In this document: positions 1-6,508 of the stretch, in pieces
Layout: each line of letters opens with the position of its first letter
How positions within the stretch are numbered: the stretch's first letter is position 1
Source of the DNA: an uncultured Collinsella sp.
Lineage (GTDB): Bacteria > Actinomycetota > Coriobacteriia > Coriobacteriales > Coriobacteriaceae
Direction: 5' to 3'
Assembly: GCA_900552705.1 (NCBI GenBank)
Contig: USAX01000029.1
Span: 1 to 16,613, forward strand
DNA: 16,613 bases
Notes under the pieces: generated by a model
What the model was told of the DNA's origin: nothing
Database searches by the model: none
What the model saw: the letters and a program-made list of their open reading frames with translations, nothing else
Made by a program: the position numbers and the translations under genes

Positions 1-102
1 TAGGGATTTCCCGTCGATCGAATAGCGCTAAAACGCTTTGTCGCTTTCACTCAATCTTGGGTACAAGAACGCCAATGCAGTTGTTTGTGATTGGAGACAA
101 CC

Positions 103-519
103 ATGGTTATGAAACTCGATCAGCTTGTTAACGGCGCCATCAACGTGGGCTTTGGCGCTGCCGCCGTTGCTGTCGAAGGCGGCAAGAAGGTCCTCGACGA
201 CCTTAACACCAAAGGCGAGCAGGTCCGCAAGGACACCGCCACCCCCGATATCGCCCGCAGCGTGTCCGACATGTTCGAGCAGGCCGGCGGTACCATCTCC
301 GATCTGACCGAGCGCTTGGGCATGCAGGGCGAGACCGCGGCCCAACGCGTGCTCGACGAGCTCATCCTTGCCCGCGTCCGCGTCATGACCGCCCCCGAGC
401 GCACGGCTTTCCTGGCCCATGTGCGCGACATCGTCGATTCGGTCGAGGACAACGTGACCTCGGTGCCCGTCGAGTCCGTTGAGCCCGACGATGCGAAGGA
501 TACCGAAGAGGCCGAGTAG
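103..519 (+). CDS. Phasin-like small acidic helical protein, first gene of operon with UbiB-type kinase
   Basis: A 138-residue protein without signal peptide or membrane span. The N-terminus has a Gly/Ala-rich helix, then a 'KKVLDDLNTKGEQVRKD' stretch that resembles the N-terminal helix of phasin/PhaF-like proteins (typically K-x-x-D-x-L-x-x-K-G-E). The rest is predicted helical, with an acidic tail ending DAKDTEEAE. ATG 103 is preferred because GGAGA lies at 93-97; an open TTG at 91 is inside that ribosome site, and ATG 109 is possible. Only 8 nt separate it from the UbiB-type kinase gene, so the two are almost certainly co-transcribed. The upstream 1-102 holds no gene. A weak promoter-like pair is present (TTGTCG 38-43, TACAAG 62-67, 18 nt apart) but is not convincing. 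The phasin link rests on the local motif and the neighbour; a polyester-granule role is not implied. It could equally be a regulatory partner of the kinase. Confidence 0.8.
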   Translation: MVMKLDQLVNGAINVGFGAAAVAVEGGKKVLDDLNTKGEQVRKDTATPDIARSVSDMFEQAGGTISDLTERLGMQGETAAQRVLDELILARVRVMTAPERTAFLAHVRDIVDSVEDNVTSVPVESVEPDDAKDTEEAE

Positions 520-527
520 CAGCGCAG

Positions 528-2291
528 ATGGCAGATTCCACCACCGATTACAACAATCTAGATCCCTTAGGTGACGAGGCGGCGGTTGTCGATGAGGTCG
601 ACGCCGCCGTCTCGGGCGCTCGCAAGAAGCCGCGCGCTGTCGATATGGTCCCCGAGGAGCCCGAAGCGATGGCGCCGGATGAAGAATACCAGCTCACGCC
701 GGCGGGTCGTCGCGAACGCATCGGGCAGATTGTTCGCCTGGTCAAAAAGTACCGCGTGTGGGACAACCTCACGCCGGTTCGTTTGCGCCGTCTGCTCGAG
801 GAACTCGGCCCCATGTTCGTCAAGATGGGGCAGATTCTGGCTAACCGGTCCGAGATTCTGCCGCAACGCTTTTGCGACGAGCTGCGTCGTCTGCGCTCCG
901 ACGTGGAGCCGGTGCCGTACGAGGTCGTACTCAGTTGTCTGGAAGAAGAATACGGCCTGCGCCTGGGGGAGATGTTCGATGCGATCGACCCCAATCCGCT
1001 TGGTAGCGCATCGCTCGCGCAGGTGCACCGCGCTCGTCTGGTGACGGGCGAGGACGTGGCCGTCAAGGTGCAGCGCCCCGGTGCGCAGCAGGTTATGGCA
1101 CAGGACATCGATATCATCCGCTCGGTGGTGCGTATCGTTTCCAAGTTCGTCAACACCGATCAATTCGTTGACCTGCACGGCGTAGTCGAGGAGTTGTGGA
1201 CCTCGTTTCGCGAGGAGACCAACTTTTTGGCCGAGGCCAAAAACCTCAACGACTTCTACGAGTTCCATAAGAGCGTTCATGGCGTGACGTGCCCTAAATC
1301 CTATCTGGACTTGTGCACCGAGCACGTGGTGGTTATGGACTACGTCGACGGCATTTCGATCGCCGATCCTGAACGCTTGGTGGCCGAGGGCTATGACTTG
1401 GAAAAGATCGGTGCCGCGATTGTCGAGGACTACTCGACGCAGGTGCTCGATGACGGCTTTTTCCATGCCGACCCGCATGCGGGAAACATTATTCTCAAGG
1501 ACGGCATCGTTTACTTTATCGACTTGGGCATGGTCGGACGCATGTCGAGTCACGATCGCGGTATCGTCAAGGACATGATTTTCGCCGTGGCCGAGGGTGA
1601 CGTGCCCAAGCTCAAGGATTCGCTCATGCGCTTCGCCGTGACGCGTGGCGACTCGGCTGAGCTCGATCATTCGGCCTTTTTGTCCGATTTGGACTTTATC
1701 GTGGCTGACTTTGCGGGCCTTGACCTGAAGGATCTGGATATCGGCGAGTTTTTGACCTCGCTGTTAAACCTGGCGCGCAAAAACGACGTTGAGCTGCCGA
1801 GCGTGGTAACGATGTTCGCCCGCGGCATGGTGACGCTCGAGGGCCTGTTGACCGAGTACATGCCCAACGTCAACATGATCCAGATCATTCAGACGCATAT
1901 CAAAAACGAAAAAAGCACTTATGCGCGCGTGCGCGACATGGGACGCGATCTTGCCGCGAGCAGCTATCGCGCGGCAAAAGGCTCGCTCGAGGCGGCCGAG
2001 TATCTTGGCCTGGCTTCGCGCATGCTCACGCGCGGCCAGCTTAAGGTGAACACGCAGATCATGAGCAGCGATAAGGCGCTGCGACAGCTGGGCGGAATTA
2101 TCGACCGTATGTCGATGGCAATTGTGATTGCTGGCCTGTTTATCGGTTCGTCGGTGGTGTACTACGCGCGCATCGAGCCGGTTGTGTTTGGTATCCCAGT
2201 CATTGGCTTTATGGGCTACGTGAGCGCGCTGGTGCTGGCGCTTATGCTGGGCCGCAATATCTGGCTCAACAGTCACGGCGGCAAGCACTAG
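528..2291 (+). CDS. ABC1/UbiB (AarF) family atypical protein kinase-like membrane protein
   Basis: A 587-residue member of the ABC1/UbiB/AarF family, membrane-associated atypical kinases or ATPases best known for helping coenzyme Q synthesis. The family hallmarks are all present: KMGQ (99-102, the KxGQ motif), the Ala-rich nucleotide loop LGSASLAQV (158-166), VAVKVQRP with the invariant Lys180, an EETNFLAEA segment (229-237) equivalent to the ExD region, the catalytic loop FHADPHAGN (312-320) and the metal-binding IDLGMVGRM (331-339). Two C-terminal membrane spans (about 528-548 and 553-577) end the protein, the usual topology. Residues 1-60 are acidic and probably disordered. ATG 528 follows the upstream stop by 8 nt with only a weak GA-rich ribosome site, so translational coupling is likely. 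If the host is an anaerobe without ubiquinone, the substrate would be another lipid; that is inference. Family assignment is firm, substrate unknown. Confidence 0.94.
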   Translation: MADSTTDYNNLDPLGDEAAVVDEVDAAVSGARKKPRAVDMVPEEPEAMAPDEEYQLTPAGRRERIGQIVRLVKKYRVWDNLTPVRLRRLLEELGPMFVKMGQILANRSEILPQRFCDELRRLRSDVEPVPYEVVLSCLEEEYGLRLGEMFDAIDPNPLGSASLAQVHRARLVTGEDVAVKVQRPGAQQVMAQDIDIIRSVVRIVSKFVNTDQFVDLHGVVEELWTSFREETNFLAEAKNLNDFYEFHKSVHGVTCPKSYLDLCTEHVVVMDYVDGISIADPERLVAEGYDLEKIGAAIVEDYSTQVLDDGFFHADPHAGNIILKDGIVYFIDLGMVGRMSSHDRGIVKDMIFAVAEGDVPKLKDSLMRFAVTRGDSAELDHSAFLSDLDFIVADFAGLDLKDLDIGEFLTSLLNLARKNDVELPSVVTMFARGMVTLEGLLTEYMPNVNMIQIIQTHIKNEKSTYARVRDMGRDLAASSYRAAKGSLEAAEYLGLASRMLTRGQLKVNTQIMSSDKALRQLGGIIDRMSMAIVIAGLFIGSSVVYYARIEPVVFGIPVIGFMGYVSALVLALMLGRNIWLNSHGGKH

Positions 2292-2342
2292 AGGCCGCGA
2301 CCGTCACCGCATTTTCCTATCGCAAACAATAGCTTTTACCTT

Positions 2343-2370
2343 GGGCTTCGCCTGCGTGCGAGGCTCTTTT
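2343..2370 (+). terminator. Intrinsic terminator of the phasin-like/UbiB operon
   Basis: A 9-bp stem with two G-U wobbles (2343-2351 with 2358-2366, core CTTCGC/GCGAGG) closes a 6-nt loop and is followed directly by TTTT at 2367-2370. It lies about 50 nt after the kinase stop codon and just before the promoter proposed for the B12 riboswitch transcript, so it separates the two operons. The T tract is short, so some read-through is possible. Confidence 0.6.
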
Positions 2371-2397
2371 GCGTGATACCATTTTGACGGTAATAAT
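2369..2397 (+). promoter_or_regulatory. Candidate sigma70-type promoter of the B12 riboswitch operon
   Basis: A -35-like TTGCGT (2369-2374) and a -10-like AATAAT (2392-2397, five of six to consensus) are separated by exactly 17 nt. Transcription would start near 2404, a few bases before the first paired base of the riboswitch aptamer at 2408. That fit is the main argument. The -35 is weak and overlaps the end of the preceding terminator. Confidence 0.5.
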
Positions 2398-2407
2398 CGA
2401 TGGCCTA

Positions 2408-2578
2408 GATGGTGGTGCGGAGACGCATGAATGCGCGGTTTACCTGCGCGTTTGGGAGAATTGGGGTGCAAGTCCCCGGCTGTACCAGTAACCGTAATTC
2501 CTCTTGGCTCGGGATGTTCGCGTCGCAGATCGGACGACGTGCCCGAGTCGTTAAGGTTAAGTCGGATCGCCTCCCATC
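2408..2578 (+). promoter_or_regulatory. Cobalamin (adenosyl/aquo-cobalamin) riboswitch aptamer
   Basis: The B12-riboswitch core is readable: TTGGGAGAA (2452-2460), then GGGGTGCAAGTCCCC (2463-2477), GGCTGTACCAGTAACCGTAA (2478-2497), and the 3' part with GAGTC...AAGTCGGATCGCC (2545-2571). These match the conserved GGGAA / GGTGcAAgtCC / CtG-CCCGCAACTGTA / AGCC...GCCAGGA-acc blocks of the Cobalamin family. A P1 helix can close the domain: GATGG at 2408-2412 pairs with CCATC at 2574-2578, extending inward with imperfect pairs. A second hairpin, GCGC (2433-2436) with GCGC (2446-2449), corresponds to a peripheral arm. No poly-T intrinsic terminator lies between the aptamer and the downstream start, so control is more likely translational. 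The regulated genes encode transcobalamin-like surface proteins, which agrees with B12 sensing. Confidence 0.9.
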
Positions 2579-2582
2579 TTGC

Positions 2583-2648
2583 ATGCGGCTGCGGCGTATG
2601 CCGCCGGTGTGCATAGGGCTCTGGAGGGAAGGGGGACCCCGATGGGGG
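2583..2648 (+). promoter_or_regulatory. Riboswitch expression platform: leader hairpin, Shine-Dalgarno region and AUG
   Basis: Between aptamer and coding region there is a hairpin with core GCGGC-GTAT-GCCGC (2591-2604) inside a weaker outer stem (ATGC 2583-2586 with GCAT 2611-2614). A purine-rich ribosome site GGAGGGAAGGGGG follows at 2623-2635. GGAGG 2623-2627 is complementary to CCTCC 2570-2574 in the 3' strand of aptamer P1, so P1 closure and Shine-Dalgarno pairing exclude each other. CCCC 2637-2640 can also pair with GGGG 2645-2648, putting the ATG of 2642 in a four-base loop. Which state is on cannot be decided from sequence. Confidence 0.45.
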
Positions 2649-5600
2649 AACTCGAGCGCAACATGCGCGATGACGTGGGGCAGCCTCAAGGCAACGCTCC
2701 AAGTACAGACAATGGGAGACAAATGGATATGTTTGTGGACGAGCGTCAGCGCGTCTCGCATCGCCGTGGCGCAATTGCGCGCGGCGTAGCCAAGCGCGGC
2801 CTGGTGGCATTCCTGGCCTTCGCGATGGCCTTTGGCACCACGCCGGCTCAGCTGTGGGCCGAGGGCGCCGAGGGCATTGCCGAGGCTGTGGCTCAGGCTA
2901 CGACGCCGGACGAGGGTGCAGCGCCTGCGGATGGTGCTGCCGACCAGGGTAAGGCCGAGGTTTCGGATTCCGAGGGCGCGCCTGCAGCTAGTGCCGCCAC
3001 TACAGAGGCGGCAACTGGCGACGAAGGCTCGGCGACGGGGGAGAGCCCTGCCACGAGCGTGCGGTCTTCGACGGCATCCGCTGGCCAAGCAGGATCTGCC
3101 GCCGCGACTGCCGTCCAGACAGAGAACCCGACAGAAACCGGCGATGTCGCCAAGAAGCAAGTCGAGGTCTCGTTCTCGATTGTCGGCACCGATGCCGACG
3201 GCAAGGCTCAGACCTGGGTGGCACCTACGCAACTCAAGCTCGACGAGGGCGCGACGGCTGCGGACGCCTTCGTTAAGCTGCAGCAGAAGACGGGCTTCAA
3301 GGCGGACTACGATGCAAACACGGCATACGGGTTCTACCTCAAGAGCATTACGTCCCCGACGGATAGCCGCACGCTTGCCTACGACGCGACAACTGGTGCC
3401 TTCTGGCAGCTCTTTGTTGATGGCGCGTCTTCCTCGGTTGGCGCGAGCAGCGTCAAGCTCACCCAGGGGCAGAAGATTGAGTTTGCCTATACGGCTGGTA
3501 GCTCGTCCCCTGTCGTTAAGGACCAGCTTGCTGCGAATGTGACCGTCATTGGTCGCGATGCCCAGGGCAAGACTCAGACTTGGGTCGATAACGCGCAGTA
3601 TGTGGTGACGTCCGGCTCGAGCGCACTTGACCTTACGAAGGTCGCGCTCGAGGCGAATGACATCGACGCCGTTGCTGCGGGCTCCTTCATTCTGAGCCTT
3701 AAGTACAACGGCGTTGAGCTGGGTACGCCGCTCGATTATTCGACCCATTGGCAGCTGTTCATTAACGGCAAGTCGAGCGACTACACGGCAGACAATGTCA
3801 CCATTCATGCTGGCGATACCGTTACGTGGTTCTACGGTGGCTGGGGCGACCAGTTGCCGTCCGATTCCGTCCATGCTTCCGTTCAGGTCCTCGGTAAGGA
3901 CAAGGACGGCAAGCAGCAGGTTTGGGCTTCGACGGGCCAGACGAGTCTCAAGGCGGGTTCTACTGCCAAGGATCTCCTTGAGCAGACCGGCCTTACTCTC
4001 GATGCGGGCGAATCGTCTTGGGGCTGGTTCCTCAACGGCATTACTTCGCCGTTCGATGGTAAGTCCTATGGCTGGGATGCTGCGACCAATAGCTATTGGC
4101 GCTTCTACGTAAATGGCAAGTTCGCCGACGTTGGCGCCGGTGCCTACAAGCTCCAGGAGGGTGACGCCGTCACCTTTATGTATGGTGCTGACGCCGATGC
4201 CCTCCCCGGTCAGGTTCTTGGGTCCGTCGATGTTATCGGTCCCGATGTCAACGGCAACAATACTCGCTGGGGCTCGGCAAGCAATGTTTCTCTGCCCGAA
4301 GGCTCTACGGCCCAGGACCTTATTGAGACGGTTCTGAAGGCGAAGAGCGTTGATTACAACGCCTCCCAGAGCGGTGCATACTGGTTCCTGAATTCCATTA
4401 CTTCGCCGTTCGATCACAAGCCGTATGTCTGGGATGCTGCGACCAATAAATATTGGCATCTGTATATCAATGGAGAGCCCTCCTTACTCTGCGCCAATCA
4501 GATTACGCTCAAGAGCGACGATAAGGTTACGCTTGCCTATACCACCGACGATTCGCCCATGCCCGATCCTGACAAGATTGTCGTGGACCCGAGTGCGACG
4601 ACTCCTGATTGGGATGCCGAGTGGGCCGGCTACGGCAACAGTGGCAACGGTTCGACCGTAACGGATGCCAAGACGCCTGCGCAGGCCGCTGGTCTTAAGT
4701 GGGCCTTCGATTGGAAGGCCGAGTCTGGCCAGCAGTATGCCAACTGCAGCGAGCCTGTCATTGCTAACGGTTTTGTGTACATCGCGACCGAGAACGAGCT
4801 CATTAAGATCGATTCGTCCACGGGTAAAAAGGTTGCCTCTGCGCCGCTTGCCTCCAAGGTGAGCTATACCTCTCGTCCGATCTATGCCAATGGCCTTATC
4901 ATCGTTCCGCTCAACGGCGGTGCGGTCCAGGCGATTACTGCGGACAAGCTGATCTGCAAGTGGCTGACGCCTGGTTTGACGGACTTGACGCAGAGCTCCT
5001 GCACCGTGGTTTCGGATGGCGAGTACATCTATGTTGGTACGGTCGATATTTCGTATGACGAGAACTACAACGCGACCTACGGCAACGGCTCCCTGAAGCG
5101 TATCAAGATTGCCACGGGCGAAGTCTCTTGGCAGAACATTGACCCTTCCGAGGGCTATTATTGGACTGGTGCTGCGCTGACGGATAAGTACACCATTGTT
5201 CCTACGAGCGCGGGCACGCTTAAGTGCATTGATAAGACGACGGGCGATGTCGTTTCGACCATGAAGCTCGGCGCTGTCGCAAATGCCGATTGCATTGCCG
5301 ATCCGTCCAATGGTTCGACCTTCTATCAGATGACGCACGACGGAATGCTCCATGTGATTTCGCTTTCGGCAAAGGGCGTGCTGAGTGAACAGAAGACGGT
5401 TGATCTGGGCCTTACGAATAATCTGAGCGCCCCTGCGGTGTCTGGTGACAATCTGATTGTCGGCGGACAGACGGCTACTGGCTCTGCTCTGGTTCTCTAT
5501 AACCTGAAGACGGGTAAGACCACGATGGTCGCTGCTGCCGACGGCAAGGCGCTGCCGGCTGGCCTCAACGGTATTGCTGCTACTCCGCTGGTGAGTGTTC

Positions 5601-6508
5601 AGGGCGGCAAGACCTATGTGTACTTCACCGTTAACAGCGCGGATAGCAAGGATTACGTCAGCTACTCTGCTGGTGGTGGCGTGTATCGCTATACGCTCGG
5701 CGACGCAGAGGCGACGCAGATTTATGATGCGGCTGGCCATTACCAATACTGTGACTCTCCGGTCATTGCCGATGCTTCTGGCAACCTCTACTACATCAAT
5801 GATTCGGGCACGCTGTTCAAGCTCGGGGCTGTTGAGTCTTGGACGGTTGCCTTTAATTCCAACGGCGGGTCTGCTTGCGACACTAAGTTTGTGGCTACGG
5901 CCGACGGCAAGCTGGTCAAGCCGGCCGATCCGACGCGCGATGGCTACATTTTCGGCGGTTGGTTCACCGATGAGGCTTGCACGCAGGCGTATGACTTCAG
6001 TACGCCGGTGACGGCCGATCTGACGCTGTATGCCAAGTGGACCAAGAATGCTGTTAACCCTGGCGGCAATGGCGGTTCTGGCACTAATGGTGGCAACGGT
6101 GGCGCTGGCAACGGTTCCGGTGCTGGCACGGGCACGGGTTCCGGCTCCGGCACGAAGGGCCAGCAGGCCGGCGGCGCTATCGCCCCGGGTCATAAGCCGA
6201 CGACCAAGACGACGGTGTCGACCAAGACCGAGACCAAGGACAACAAGTCCGACAAGAAGGACACCGATAAGTCCGATAAGAAGGACGAGAAGAAGTCTGA
6301 CAAGAAGTCTGATAAGAAGGACAGCAAGTCCGACAAGAAGTCCGATTCCAAGTCCGATACGGGTGCTGCTTCCACGACCACTGCTAAGAAGTCCTCTAGT
6401 GCTTCCGAGCAGGAGACTGGCACCAACCCGCTCGCCATTGTTGGCGTTGCCGCCGGCGTCATCGGTCTCGCCATCGTCGGCGTGTTCGTGTTCACCAAAC
6501 GTCGGTAG
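2642..6508 (+). CDS. Secreted, C-terminally anchored surface protein: four DUF4430 (transcobalamin-like) domains, PQQ-like beta-propeller, InlB repeat
   Basis: A 1288-residue cell-surface protein, probably for B12 capture. Order: basic n-region and signal peptide (hydrophobic core LVAFLAFAMAFG, likely cut after AQLWA); Ala/Glu/Thr-rich spacer; four DUF4430/transcobalamin-like C-terminal domains at about 174-286, 297-402, 410-516 and 526-633; a PQQ/WD-like beta-propeller at about 675-1062 (repeats such as GFVYIATENELIKIDSSTGKK); an InlB B-repeat (Listeria-Bacteroides repeat) at 1064-1136 ending in GYIFGGWFTDEACT...LYAKW; a Gly-rich linker; a Lys/Asp/Ser-rich stalk; and a final membrane span (about 1264-1285) ending KRR. 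DUF4430 is related to the beta domain of human transcobalamin and intrinsic factor; each copy keeps a W-x-(L/F)-(F/Y)-(V/I)-(D/N)-G strand. The gene lies behind a cobalamin riboswitch, which supports B12 as ligand. ATG 2642 has a strong purine-rich ribosome site; ATG 2723 (GGGAG at 2714) would give a more ordinary signal peptide and is a real alternative. The propeller's function is unknown. Confidence 0.92.
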   Translation: MGELERNMRDDVGQPQGNAPSTDNGRQMDMFVDERQRVSHRRGAIARGVAKRGLVAFLAFAMAFGTTPAQLWAEGAEGIAEAVAQATTPDEGAAPADGAADQGKAEVSDSEGAPAASAATTEAATGDEGSATGESPATSVRSSTASAGQAGSAAATAVQTENPTETGDVAKKQVEVSFSIVGTDADGKAQTWVAPTQLKLDEGATAADAFVKLQQKTGFKADYDANTAYGFYLKSITSPTDSRTLAYDATTGAFWQLFVDGASSSVGASSVKLTQGQKIEFAYTAGSSSPVVKDQLAANVTVIGRDAQGKTQTWVDNAQYVVTSGSSALDLTKVALEANDIDAVAAGSFILSLKYNGVELGTPLDYSTHWQLFINGKSSDYTADNVTIHAGDTVTWFYGGWGDQLPSDSVHASVQVLGKDKDGKQQVWASTGQTSLKAGSTAKDLLEQTGLTLDAGESSWGWFLNGITSPFDGKSYGWDAATNSYWRFYVNGKFADVGAGAYKLQEGDAVTFMYGADADALPGQVLGSVDVIGPDVNGNNTRWGSASNVSLPEGSTAQDLIETVLKAKSVDYNASQSGAYWFLNSITSPFDHKPYVWDAATNKYWHLYINGEPSLLCANQITLKSDDKVTLAYTTDDSPMPDPDKIVVDPSATTPDWDAEWAGYGNSGNGSTVTDAKTPAQAAGLKWAFDWKAESGQQYANCSEPVIANGFVYIATENELIKIDSSTGKKVASAPLASKVSYTSRPIYANGLIIVPLNGGAVQAITADKLICKWLTPGLTDLTQSSCTVVSDGEYIYVGTVDISYDENYNATYGNGSLKRIKIATGEVSWQNIDPSEGYYWTGAALTDKYTIVPTSAGTLKCIDKTTGDVVSTMKLGAVANADCIADPSNGSTFYQMTHDGMLHVISLSAKGVLSEQKTVDLGLTNNLSAPAVSGDNLIVGGQTATGSALVLYNLKTGKTTMVAAADGKALPAGLNGIAATPLVSVQGGKTYVYFTVNSADSKDYVSYSAGGGVYRYTLGDAEATQIYDAAGHYQYCDSPVIADASGNLYYINDSGTLFKLGAVESWTVAFNSNGGSACDTKFVATADGKLVKPADPTRDGYIFGGWFTDEACTQAYDFSTPVTADLTLYAKWTKNAVNPGGNGGSGTNGGNGGAGNGSGAGTGTGSGSGTKGQQAGGAIAPGHKPTTKTTVSTKTETKDNKSDKKDTDKSDKKDEKKSDKKSDKKDSKSDKKSDSKSDTGAASTTTAKKSSSASEQETGTNPLAIVGVAAGVIGLAIVGVFVFTKRR
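3161..4540 (+). repeat. Four tandem DUF4430 domain repeats inside the surface protein
   Basis: Repeat units span about 3161-3499, 3530-3847, 3869-4189 and 4217-4540. Each starts V-x-V-x-G-x-D-x-x-G-K/N and ends in a G-D/Q-x-V/I-x-x-x-Y strand. Units 1, 3 and 4 share the 'I-T-S-P' loop followed by an aromatic W-x-(L/F)-(F/Y) strand. Unit 2 lacks the ITSP loop and carries LKYNGVELGTPLDY there, so it is the divergent copy. Units 3 and 4 share identical DNA blocks exactly 357 bp apart (4040-4057 with 4397-4414; 4074-4091 with 4431-4448), pointing to the most recent duplication. Confidence 0.85.
6190..6360 (+). repeat. Lys/Asp/Ser low-complexity stalk coding repeat
   Basis: Repeated TCCGACAAGAAG-type units encode SDKK/SDKKD tandem motifs. 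They form a highly charged stalk between the Gly-rich linker and the C-terminal membrane span. The repeat is likely to be length-variable between strains by slippage or recombination. Similar Lys/Asp/Ser stretches occur in the linker of the following gene. Confidence 0.75.

Noticed and set aside
567..1670. A 367-codon minus-strand open frame inside the UbiB-type kinase gene.
   Set aside because: His/Leu/Val-rich antisense shadow; the plus frame carries all ABC1 family motifs.
2384..2411. TTGACG (2384-2389) with TAGATG (2406-2411), a promoter-like pair at 16 nt.
   Set aside because: Its transcript would begin inside the cobalamin aptamer and lose the 5' strand of P1. The pair at 2369-2397 fits the aptamer boundary better.
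2579..2641. TTG at 2579 as the start of the surface protein.
   Set aside because: It lies immediately at the aptamer end, has no ribosome site, and would add 21 residues encoded by the leader hairpin and Shine-Dalgarno region.
6190..6360. SDKK repeat DNA as a CRISPR-like or satellite array.
   Set aside because: The short units are in frame, have no spacers and encode a charged stalk; simple coding low complexity explains them.
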